A DNA stretch of 64,000 nucleotides from the NCBI GenBank assembly GCA_958295875.1, contig OY282379.1:1054001-1118000 (forward strand). Direction: 5' to 3'. The notes below the pieces were generated by a model, which was given only the letters and a program-made list of their open reading frames with translations, was not told where the DNA came from and did not search any database. Both the position numbers and the translations under genes were made by a program. Source of the DNA: an uncultured Pseudomonadales bacterium (GTDB taxonomy: Bacteria > Pseudomonadota > Gammaproteobacteria > Pseudomonadales > Azotimanducaceae). Shown piece after piece: positions 57,161 to 64,000 of the stretch; the first letter of the stretch is position 1; the number at the start of each line of letters is the position of its first letter.

Positions 57161-57726
57161 TAGGTCGGCATGCGGTGACCGTTGTACTCCATCGCCGCCG
57201 CCACAGCGTCGCGCTGGCGCACATCCTCCGCGAGCCGCCCGATCAGCTGGTCAACCTTGCTTTCCACGCGGCCAACTCTCTCTTCGAGGGGGTTAACTCT
57301 CTCTTCAAGGCGGTTAACGCTCTCTTCAAGGCGGGCAGTTCTCTCTTCAAGGCGGTCAACGCTCCCTTCAAGGCGGGCAACTCTCTCTTCAAGGCGGTCA
57401 ACGCTCCCTTCAAGGCGGGCAACTCTCTCGTCGAGGCGGGCAACTCTCTCGTCGAGGCGGCCAACAGCCGCTTCAACCCGCGCGATGGCACTAGCGTTGT
57501 TCGCAACACCTATTGCCAAGCGGCCAACCGCCACTTCGAGGCTGCCAACTCTCTCTTCAACCCGCGCCATGGCCGTGGCGTTCCGCGCGATGCCCGCAGC
57601 GTTGTTAGAAACGGCCGCTTCGATGCGCGCCAAGCTCTCGCCGATAAACCACGCCGCTCCAACGATGGCGACGAGGACAGCGACGGCGCTGGCGGCGCCG
57701 CTCAAGATTTGTGTCCGCCCGCTCAT
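57160..57726 (-). CDS. Membrane-anchored coiled-coil protein with heptad repeats
   Basis: 188 residues. One N-terminal membrane helix ([18 protein letters not shown], residues 11-28), then a long coiled coil. Residues about 90-160 are a run of perfect 7-residue units of the form RLEERVA / RLEGSVD, about ten in a row, each coded by a 21-bp repeat. It should form an elongated rod projecting from the membrane. It is the first gene of the trio with the 310-residue protein. Phage-tail, Bdr-like or methyl-accepting proteins have similar rods, but no clear family is recognised. Confidence 0.65.
   Translation of the reverse strand: MSGRTQILSGAASAVAVLVAIVGAAWFIGESLARIEAAVSNNAAGIARNATAMARVEERVGSLEVAVGRLAIGVANNASAIARVEAAVGRLDERVARLDERVARLEGSVDRLEERVARLEGSVDRLEERTARLEESVNRLEERVNPLEERVGRVESKVDQLIGRLAEDVRQRDAVAAAMEYNGHRMPT
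57270..57475 (-). repeat. 21-bp tandem repeats encoding heptads
   Basis: About ten near-identical 21-bp units; a 42-bp double unit (57337-57420 region) is repeated exactly. Such arrays change length easily by recombination or slippage in steps of one heptad without breaking the frame. Confidence 0.8.
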
Positions 57727-57780
57727 GCGCTTAGCCTACGCCTGCAAACTATCCGTGTCATGCTGTTGCTCGCTCGCGCC

Positions 57781-58170
57781 TCAGCAAGCCGCCCGCGCCG
57801 GCAGAATCCGGCAGACCGAGCGCCCTTGGGCGTCCGTGGCGGTCACCCGGTAGCTGGTGCCGGCGCTGGCGTCCACCACGAACACGGTGCCGCCTTCTCC
57901 AGTTGGCTGCCAGCCGATGGCGGTGGTCAGCGACGTATCTCCCGCAGCCACGTTATAGGTGCCGCTGGCATAAGCGCCGGCGCGCAGCATCACTTCCTCT
58001 TGAAACGGCGCCATGGTGGTGATGCCGTTAACGAGGGCGCCCGTGGCGGCGCTCTCAACGTAGCCCCGATAGGCGGGCACGGCGACCGCGACCAGCGCGG
58101 CGAGCACCGCCGCGGCGACCATGAGCTCGATGAGCGAGAAGCCACGCGCCGAGATCAGATTTCGTCCCAT
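57781..58170 (-). CDS. Type IV pilin-like protein (minor pilin)
   Basis: 129-residue prepilin with a short leader and cleavage/methylation motif [21 protein letters not shown], followed by a C-terminal globular part with the PilE-like GWQPTG and ending in [10 protein letters not shown]. Two Cys near the end may form the D-loop. The leader peptide is processed by PilD (61769-62626). It overlaps the preceding pilin gene by 16 bp, so they are co-translated. Confidence 0.85.
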   Translation of the reverse strand: MGRNLISARGFSLIELMVAAAVLAALVAVAVPAYRGYVESAATGALVNGITTMAPFQEEVMLRAGAYASGTYNVAAGDTSLTTAIGWQPTGEGGTVFVVDASAGTSYRVTATDAQGRSVCRILPARAAC

Positions 58171-58616
58171 CGGATCACCCGCTGCGCCGGCGCTTGAAAA
58201 TCTCCATACGCCGGGCGCGTGAGGGTGATGGCGTAGTTGCCGGCGGTGGCGATGTCCCCGGCTTCGGCCACGCCCACTTGCCCCAGCGTCGCGTTGCCGG
58301 TAGCGCCGCCAATGTAGGGCGGGCCACCCCCCGGCGCCGTGCCAGCGCCGTTGCCTTCCAGTTGCTGCACCCAGAACTGATTGGTCATCAGCGTGTCTTG
58401 GGCTTGCGGCGTGCGGACGTTCATCGCGAGTTCCGCTTGGATCTTGCGGAACTCGCTGGCGACGAAGCGGGCGCCTTCCTCGTAGTGGGCGTTCACCTTC
58501 GCCATGTTCGCGTTCTGGATGTACTCCTGATAAGCCGGGAGCGCCACCGCCGCCAAGACGCCGGCGATCGCCACCACGATCATGAGTTCAATCAACGTAA
58601 AGCCCCTGCCTTGCAT
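58155..58616 (-). CDS. Type IV pilin-like protein
   Basis: 153-residue prepilin: leader MQGR, then [29 protein letters not shown], the classic N-terminal helix with Glu5. The C-terminal part has no Cys pair, so a typical disulfide D-loop is missing. ATG 58616 has AGGAGG 8 nt upstream. Lies divergent from pilB; it may be a major or accessory pilin. Confidence 0.87.
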   Translation of the reverse strand: MQGRGFTLIELMIVVAIAGVLAAVALPAYQEYIQNANMAKVNAHYEEGARFVASEFRKIQAELAMNVRTPQAQDTLMTNQFWVQQLEGNGAGTAPGGGPPYIGGATGNATLGQVGVAEAGDIATAGNYAITLTRPAYGDFQAPAQRVIRWDEI

Positions 58617-58686
58617 CTGCTGCCTCCTGATCGTTGTCGCGCACGGCGTCGAGAAGATGGTGGGGATGGTAATGCGGCAGCGCCAT

Positions 58687-58702
58687 CGCAATGTGCGAGC
58701 AA
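58687..58702 (-). promoter_or_regulatory. Possible sigma-54 promoter of the pilin operon
   Basis: Minus strand TTGCTCG-4 bp-TTGC resembles the -24/-12 pattern TGGCACG...TTGC with a perfect -12 part and two mismatches in the -24 part. It would start RNA about 60 bp before the pilin ATG. Pilin genes are RpoN/PilR dependent in Pseudomonas, but pilR is not in the window. Confidence 0.25.
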
Positions 58703-58868
58703 TCTGCCTGCGGGCAGCGGATTCCGCGCCGATTTGCGTGCGCCGCGGCGCACGCGCCACGCCGTGCCCGCAATGTCTCACGCAAATTGCGGCAAAGCGC
58801 CATCGGCATGGAGCGGGCGCGCACCCTACACTTGCGGCCACTCAACCGCCGCTTTTCGGAGACGCCGC

Positions 58869-60584
58869 ATGGCAGCCCCACTGCCCGGTTTGGCGCGGCG
58901 CCTCGTGGCGGCCGGCCACATGGACTTGCCGGCGGCGCTGGGTGCCGCAGAGACGGCGCAGCGCGAAGGCGCAACGCTGGCGCACTGCCTCGCCGCCGTT
59001 GCCGGGCCGGCGGCCGTGGCGCGCGCCGCGGCCTTGGAGTTCGGCGCGCCAGTGCTGGATTTGGCCGCGTTGGATTTGCAGGCCTGCCCGCGCGACGCCA
59101 TCGACGCCGCGCTCATCCAACAATGCCGCGCGCTGCCGCTTTCGCGCCGCGGCGGGCGCCTGCATGTGGCCGTGGCAGACCCGGCGGACCTCGCCGCGTT
59201 GGATGCCATCAAGTTCCAAGCCGGCGTCGCCATCGAGCCCGTGGTGGCCGAAGCGGACAAACTCGCTGCGGCCATTGAGCGCTTCCTGCACGCAGACGAC
59301 ACCGACGCTTTGGGAGACCTTGACGATGCCGAGCTGGACGCGCTGGACCTAGAGGCCCGCGTCGACGACGGCGCAAACGAAGCGCAGGAAGACGCCGCGG
59401 CCACGGATGATGCGCCGGTGGTGCGCTTCATCAACAAGATGCTGCTTGACGCCATCAAGGCCGGCGCCTCCGACATCCACTTCGAGCCCTATGAGCAAGC
59501 CTGCCGGGTGCGCTTTCGCATCGACGGGGCGCTGGCCGAGGCGCGGCGCCCGCCCGCCAATCTGTTCAGCCGCTTGACGGCGCGCCTCAAGGTGATGGCG
59601 GCGCTCGACATCTCGGAGCGCCGCCTGCCCCAAGACGGGCGCATCAAGATGCACCTCTCCAAGGCGCACTCCATCGACTTTCGGATGAGCACCTTGCCCA
59701 CCCTCTTCGGCGAGAAGGTGGTGCTGCGCATCCTCGACCCCGCGAGCGCCCGCATGGGCATCGAGCGGCTTGGCTTCGAGCCGGAGCAGGAGCGGTTATA
59801 TCGCGCCGCGCTGGCGCGGCCGCAGGGGATGATCCTCGTCACCGGGCCCACCGGCAGCGGCAAGACGGTGACGTTGTACAGCGGCCTGCACGCGCTGAAT
59901 GACCCGACGCGCAACATCGCCACGGTGGAAGACCCGGTGGAGATGAACTTGGAAGGCATCAATCAAGTGCCCGTGAACCACCGCATCGGCTTGGATTTCG
60001 CCGCCGCCATGCGCTCCTTCCTGCGCCAAGACCCTGATGTGCTGATGGTCGGGGAAATCCGCGATTTGGAAACCGCGGACGTCGCGGTGAAGGCCGCTCA
60101 AACTGGCCATCTCGTGCTCTCCACGCTGCACACCAACTCCGCCGTGGAGACGCTCACGCGGCTGGCGAACATGGGCGTGGCGCCCTTCAACCTCGCCACT
60201 TCCGTCAGCCTGCTGGTGGCGCAGCGGCTCGCCCGTCGGTTATGCCAAGACTGCCGGCAAGCCATCGACGTGCCGCGTGAGACGCTCTTGCGGGAGGGCT
60301 TTGAGGCCGGCCGAGTCGAGCGCGGCGTCACCCTGCATGAGGCGCGGCCCGAAGGCTGCGCGAACTGTCGGGGCGGTTACCGGGGCCGCGTCGGCCTCTA
60401 CGAAGTGGTGCCGCTGACGCCGGAACTGGCGCACATCGTCATGGCGAACGGCGGCGGCCTGCAACTCGCGGAACAGGCGCGGGCACACGGCTTCCCAAAT
60501 TTGCGCGCAGTTGGTTTGGACAAGGCGACGCGCGGCATCACATCGCTCGGCGAGGTCAATCGCGTCACCATGGGGCGGCTGTAG
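58869..60584 (+). CDS. pilB: Type IV pilus assembly ATPase PilB
   Basis: 571-residue hexameric extension ATPase. N-terminal MshEN-type domain (about residues 50-140), then the ATPase core: Walker A GPTGSGKTVTLY, Asp box IATVEDPVEMNLEGINQV, Walker B LMVGEIRDLETAD, His box STLHTNSAVETLTRL and four Cys for the zinc site (CQDCRQ..CANCRGG). ATG 58869 has GGAG 10 nt upstream. The next gene pilC starts 3 bp after the stop. Confidence 0.95.
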   Translation: MAAPLPGLARRLVAAGHMDLPAALGAAETAQREGATLAHCLAAVAGPAAVARAAALEFGAPVLDLAALDLQACPRDAIDAALIQQCRALPLSRRGGRLHVAVADPADLAALDAIKFQAGVAIEPVVAEADKLAAAIERFLHADDTDALGDLDDAELDALDLEARVDDGANEAQEDAAATDDAPVVRFINKMLLDAIKAGASDIHFEPYEQACRVRFRIDGALAEARRPPANLFSRLTARLKVMAALDISERRLPQDGRIKMHLSKAHSIDFRMSTLPTLFGEKVVLRILDPASARMGIERLGFEPEQERLYRAALARPQGMILVTGPTGSGKTVTLYSGLHALNDPTRNIATVEDPVEMNLEGINQVPVNHRIGLDFAAAMRSFLRQDPDVLMVGEIRDLETADVAVKAAQTGHLVLSTLHTNSAVETLTRLANMGVAPFNLATSVSLLVAQRLARRLCQDCRQAIDVPRETLLREGFEAGRVERGVTLHEARPEGCANCRGGYRGRVGLYEVVPLTPELAHIVMANGGGLQLAEQARAHGFPNLRAVGLDKATRGITSLGEVNRVTMGRL

Positions 60585-60587
60585 GCC

Positions 60588-61763
60588 ATGGCCCAGCAAT
60601 CCGTGTTGGCCCGGCGCGGCCGCCCCAGCGCCGGGCGGCGCACGCGCCGACCACCCGCCTCAAACCAGCCCCGCATGCAGAGCGCCGGCAGGCGGCCCGA
60701 GCGACGCCAAATGTTGCGCGGCGGGCGGGTGAAGCCGGCCGACATTGCGACATTCGCGCGCCAACTCGCTGCGTTGACACGCGCCGGGGTGCCCTTGGTG
60801 TCGGCGTTCGACATCATCGCCGACGGCGCCGACAAGCCGGCCTTCGCCGAGCTCGTCCACGCGATTGCCCAGGATGTGGCGTCCGGTGATGCCTTGGCGG
60901 TCGCACTCGCCCGCCATCCGCGCCAATTCGAGCCGTTGTTCCTCAACTTGGTGGCGGCCGGCGAACAGTCCGGCGCGCTGCCCACGATGCTGGAGCGCGT
61001 GGCGACGCACCGGGAGAAGGCGCAGCGCCTGAAGGCGAAGCTCCGCCGCGCCATGACCTATCCGATCGCCGTGCTGTGCGTGGCCATGGTCGTGTCGGGT
61101 ATTTTGCTGGTGCAAGTGGTGCCGCAGTTTCAACAGATGTTCGCCGGCTTCGGCGCCGAGTTGCCGGGTTCCACGCTGATGGTGATCGCGTTGTCCGATT
61201 TCGCGCGGGCTTGGTGGCCGACCCTCGTTGGCGGCATCATCGGGTTTGCGCTGGCAGTGAGGTGGGCGTTTCGGCGCTCGCCCGCATGGCGGCGCGCGCT
61301 GCATCGCGTGACGCTGCGCCTGCCGGTGATCGGCGCCGTGGCCGCCAAATCCGCCGTGGCCCGCTGCACCCGCACGCTGGCCACCGCCACCGCCGCCGGC
61401 GTGCCTGTGGTGGAGGCGCTGCGCTCGGTGGCGGGCGCCGCCGGCAACGCGGTGTTCGAGGGCGCAGTGCTGCAAGTTCGGGATGAAGTGGCCACCGGCC
61501 GGGAGATCAACGCCGCCATGCGAGACATGGGACTGTTCCCCAACATGGTGGTGCAAATGGTCGCGGTGGGGGAAGCCGCCGGCAACCTGGCCGAAATGCT
61601 GGACCGCGCCGCCGCATGGTACGAAGAGCAAGTGGACGACGCCGTGGACAACCTGGCGGCCTTGGCGGAACCTGCCATCATGGCCGTGCTGGGCGTGGTC
61701 ATCGGCGGCTTGGTGGCGGCGATGTACCTGCCGATCTTCCAACTCGGCGGCGTGGTGGCCTGA
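60588..61763 (+). CDS. pilC: Type IV pilus inner-membrane platform PilC
   Basis: 391-residue platform protein of the GspF family. The cytoplasmic halves are seen in FARQLAALTRAGVPLVSAFDI and CTRTLATATAAGVPVVEALRSV, each followed by membrane helices (for example AVLCVAMVVSGILLVQVVPQF and ALAEPAIMAVLGVVIGGLVA). The first 47 residues are Arg-rich and not conserved, so the true start could be later (Met 30 or 42). In operon with pilB and pilD. Confidence 0.93.
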   Translation: MAQQSVLARRGRPSAGRRTRRPPASNQPRMQSAGRRPERRQMLRGGRVKPADIATFARQLAALTRAGVPLVSAFDIIADGADKPAFAELVHAIAQDVASGDALAVALARHPRQFEPLFLNLVAAGEQSGALPTMLERVATHREKAQRLKAKLRRAMTYPIAVLCVAMVVSGILLVQVVPQFQQMFAGFGAELPGSTLMVIALSDFARAWWPTLVGGIIGFALAVRWAFRRSPAWRRALHRVTLRLPVIGAVAAKSAVARCTRTLATATAAGVPVVEALRSVAGAAGNAVFEGAVLQVRDEVATGREINAAMRDMGLFPNMVVQMVAVGEAAGNLAEMLDRAAAWYEEQVDDAVDNLAALAEPAIMAVLGVVIGGLVAAMYLPIFQLGGVVA

Positions 61764-61768
61764 ACGCA

Positions 61769-62626
61769 ATGTTGATGAGCCAAGGTTGGGCTGCCCTCCT
61801 GCTGCTGACCGCGGCCTCCTTGGCCATTGGCAGTTTCTTGAATGTGGTGGCGCATCGGCTGCCGCGAATGTTGGAGCGAGGTTGGCAGGCCGATGCGCGC
61901 GCGCTGCTCAACATCGAGGCGGGCGCCGAGCGCGAAGCCTTCAACCTGGTGCGCCCGCGCTCCGCCTGCCCGGCGTGCGGCCAGCCCATTCCGTGGCGGC
62001 GCAACGTGCCGTTGGTGAGTTGGCTGCTGCTGCGTGGGCGCTGCCAAGATTGCGGCGCGCGCATCTCGCCCCGCTATCCCTGCGTGGAAGCGTTGACGGC
62101 GGTGCTCAGCCTGCTCGTCGTGCATGTTTGGGGATGGCAGTGGCTAACCGTTGCGCTGTTGTTCTGCAGTTGGAGCCTCATCGCGCTCGCCGTCATCGAT
62201 TTTGAGACCACCCTGCTGCCAGATCAGATCACGTTGCCTCTGTTGTGGGGCGGCCTGCTGTCCGCCGCGGTGTTTGGCCAGGTGGCACCGAGCGAGGCCA
62301 TCGGCGGCGCCGTCGTCGGCTACCTCACGTTGTGGGGCCTCTATTGGGCATTCAAGGGGCTCACCGGCAAGGAAGGCATGGGGCACGGGGATTTCAAGCT
62401 GTTCGCGGCCCTGGGCGCTTGGCTCGGCATCGCCGCGCTGCCGGCCGTGGCGCTATTGGCCTCCCTTGGCGGCCTCGCCTATGCCTTGACGCTCATGGGC
62501 TTCAAGGCCATGCGCCGGGAAGACCCGATTCCATTCGGCCCGTTCCTGGCCGGCGCCGGCTGGGTGACGCTCATGTTCCGCGACGAGTTGGTGGCGCTCT
62601 ACGCGCTGGCACCGCTGGGGCCATGA
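61769..62626 (+). CDS. pilD: Prepilin peptidase PilD
   Basis: 285-residue bifunctional peptidase and N-methyltransferase that processes pilins. The N-terminal membrane helix precedes ACPACGQPIPW..CQDCGARIS, the two Cys pairs of the cytoplasmic zinc domain; the aspartyl protease Asp are in VIDFETTLLPDQ and GMGHGDFKLFAALGAW (GxHGD-type). It closes the pilBCD operon; ATG 61769 follows the pilC stop by 5 bp. Confidence 0.95.
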   Translation: MLMSQGWAALLLLTAASLAIGSFLNVVAHRLPRMLERGWQADARALLNIEAGAEREAFNLVRPRSACPACGQPIPWRRNVPLVSWLLLRGRCQDCGARISPRYPCVEALTAVLSLLVVHVWGWQWLTVALLFCSWSLIALAVIDFETTLLPDQITLPLLWGGLLSAAVFGQVAPSEAIGGAVVGYLTLWGLYWAFKGLTGKEGMGHGDFKLFAALGAWLGIAALPAVALLASLGGLAYALTLMGFKAMRREDPIPFGPFLAGAGWVTLMFRDELVALYALAPLGP

Positions 62627-62915
62627 GCTAGCGCGACGACATGTGACCGGGCGCGCAGGCACAGTTCGCCGGCGCGACGCGGCCAGTCGTGATCGAGGGG
62701 ATTTGCGCCACCCGCGCTACGAAGTGATTTGGGGGACGTTGGACTGAGAGCGCCGGAGAAGGACGAGACGCGACCCTCGATGCAGTCCAACCACCCCCGT
62801 TAGGGGGGCTCTTCGGTGCCCAAACCGGCCATCTTTCGACCGTGCCGTTTTATCTGGCCGAGAAGTTCTGAGCGGGCACACGGGGCATGCCTGGGCGAGC
62901 ACGGACTTTTTTCGC
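62627..62915. other. Non-coding gap after pilD
   Basis: 289 bp between the convergent pilD and sugar-dehydrogenase genes. A CCCCC-GTTA-GGGGG hairpin at 62794-62807 has no U-tract. No gene or repeat recognised. Base usage changes from pilD-like to that of the next gene around here. Confidence 0.4.
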
Positions 62916-64000
62916 TCAGCGTCTCGGTCGAGCGCGAGTGACCCGAACGATCTGACCGCCGGAGGCGTGCTCGAGCAGCAGGTAGAGCTCGCCCGCTAGG
63001 CCGATCTCGACGTCTCTAATCCGGGCCAGGTTCTCGATCAGGATCTCCCGCTCGACTAGCTTGCCATCCTCGATTCGGAGCCGAATGAGGTCCGCTGCCT
63101 TGAGCGAGCCGACCAGCAGATCCCCGCGCCAGGCGGCAAAAGCGTCACCGTCATAGACCACGAATGCCGACACGGCCACCGACGGCGTGAGATCTACCAC
63201 GGGTTGCTCGATGTCCTCGAGCGAAACCTCGGTGCCGTGGCGCCCATCCCCGTTGACCAGCGTGCCATCGTAGTTTTGTCCTCTCGAGAAGAGAGGCCAG
63301 CCGTAGTTACGTCCGGGCAGCAGCAGATTCACCTCGTCGCCGCCCCGGGGTCCGTGCTCGGTTCCCCACAGGCGACGGGTGCGCGCATCGAACTCGAGGC
63401 CCTGCGGAGTCCTGTGGCCATAGCTCCAGGTGCTCTGCAACGCGCCGGGCACATCGACGAAGGGATTGTCCGCAGGGACTCGGCCATCGTCCCCGATCCG
63501 GTGGATCTTGCCGTGCGGCGAGGCGAGGTCCTGAATCCCGTCGTCGCTCTTGTAGCCCACGCTGAGGAACGCGTACCCGTCCGGGTCGAAAGCGATTCGA
63601 CCGCCGGCTATCATGTCGCTCGAGGGCGAGTAGGATTCAAGCGGCGGCTGCCAGATCACTTGCTCGTCAACCCAGCGGGCGTTCTCAATGCGGCCACGGA
63701 CGAGCTTGACCATGGAAACCGGGCGCCCCGAGACTCGACTGGCCTCGTTGCAGCCTTGGCAGCGCTCAGTGTAGGCGAGGTAGATCCAACCGTTCTCCCG
63801 GTAGCGCGGGTGCGGGGCGACATCCAGCAGCCAGCCGAGGCCCTCCTCGACCCCACCCAAGCCGATCTGGCCGTCGTCGTAGACCGCCGGCGTGCCTTCG
63901 ATGAGCGCCGAGAGCTCTCCCCCCGGCGTTATGAGCCGAAGGCCGCTCATCTTCTCCGTGACCAACACATGACCGTCCGGCAGCACCGCGAGGGAGTATG
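62916..64000 (-). CDS. PQQ-dependent sugar (aldose) dehydrogenase, partial
   Basis: Beta-propeller protein of the soluble glucose / sorbosone dehydrogenase family; the N-terminus lies beyond the window, and codons continue open to the edge (YSLAVLPDGHVLVTEK). Family motifs are GGLRLI-type start, GLLDVAPHPRYRENGWIYLAY, IAFDPDGYAFLSVGYK, SYGHRTPQGLEFDARTRRLW, TEHGPRGGDEVNLLLPGRNYGWP and a C-terminal VRVTRAR. The catalytic His is in SPHGKIHRIG or YGHRTPQG. It would oxidise sugars in the periplasm; the signal peptide is not visible. Codon usage is somewhat different from that of the neighbours. Confidence 0.87.
   Translation of the reverse strand, partial: YSLAVLPDGHVLVTEKMSGLRLITPGGELSALIEGTPAVYDDGQIGLGGVEEGLGWLLDVAPHPRYRENGWIYLAYTERCQGCNEASRVSGRPVSMVKLVRGRIENARWVDEQVIWQPPLESYSPSSDMIAGGRIAFDPDGYAFLSVGYKSDDGIQDLASPHGKIHRIGDDGRVPADNPFVDVPGALQSTWSYGHRTPQGLEFDARTRRLWGTEHGPRGGDEVNLLLPGRNYGWPLFSRGQNYDGTLVNGDGRHGTEVSLEDIEQPVVDLTPSVAVSAFVVYDGDAFAAWRGDLLVGSLKAADLIRLRIEDGKLVEREILIENLARIRDVEIGLAGELYLLLEHASGGQIVRVTRARPRR

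Noticed and set aside
57270..57475. Array of short regular repeats, considered as CRISPR
   Set aside because: The 21-bp units are contiguous with no spacers and encode perfect heptads in an open frame.
62794..62807. C5/G5 hairpin considered as a terminator of pilD
   Set aside because: The stem is only 5 bp and there is no T run on either strand.

Overview
The window is a GC-rich, gene-dense bacterial chromosome segment. Its blocks match gammaproteobacterial gene order: pckA / hslR-yrfG / nudE-cysQ, pmbA / yjgA, yhdP-tldD, ampD / nadC, aceE-aceF, and a pilin cluster next to pilB-pilC-pilD. This supports a gammaproteobacterium, probably environmental, with type IV pili, TonB-dependent uptake and a CIRCE-controlled groESL operon. 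The species cannot be named from sequence alone. Both edge genes are cut by the window: pckA at 1 and a PQQ-type sugar dehydrogenase at 64000.

Layout. 1-3138: gluconeogenesis (pckA), ribosome rescue and nucleotide housekeeping (hslR, yrfG, nudE, cysQ). 3532-10774: TldD/PmbA protease pair, ribosome-associated YjgA and the giant AsmA-like YhdP. 10883-23908: carboxylesterase, DUF899 thioredoxin-like protein, a SIR2 defence-type gene lodged at the DUF899 3' end, dehydrogenase, glycosyltransferase plus YrbL-like protein, hydrolase, crotonase, CDGSH protein, DUF349 protein and a HEPN/Abi-type protein. 24021-27071: PepSY/PhoP/PhoQ-like signalling operon and a glycine-zipper envelope protein. 27213-31082: glycerate kinase and two tandem MATE transporters from a recent 1.55 kb duplication. 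31159-33412: lower-GC accessory island with an unrecognised membrane-linked gene pair. 33413-36955: rubrerythrin / Fe-S / DUF3501 peroxide-stress cluster and an M28-like protein. 37010-46084: aminotransferase, TonB receptor, groESL, ATL repair protein, AmpG permease, cobalamin adenosyltransferase. 46256-50092: a 22-nt poly-G tract in front of a large secreted metzincin-LRR protein, and a small membrane protein. 50287-55847: aceEF, ampD, nadC. 55899-57726: tRNA-Thr(CGT) with a small island of coiled-coil membrane proteins. 57781-62626: two pilin genes divergent from pilBCD.

Working together: AmpG and AmpD serve peptidoglycan recycling; PilA-type subunits, PilB ATPase, PilC platform and PilD peptidase build type IV pili; GroES/GroEL fold proteins under HrcA and possibly heat-shock sigma control; TldD and PmbA form one heterodimeric protease encoded at two nearby loci.

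The accessory loci that deserve most attention are the SIR2 gene flanked by a duplicated DUF899 gene tail, the poly-G tract placed like a promoter spacer ahead of the metzincin-LRR gene, the tRNA-Thr-linked coiled-coil trio, the HEPN-type protein and the uncharacterised pair at 31553-32655. Several divergent housekeeping pairs start only about 6-20 bp apart with -10 boxes that imply leaderless mRNAs on both strands.
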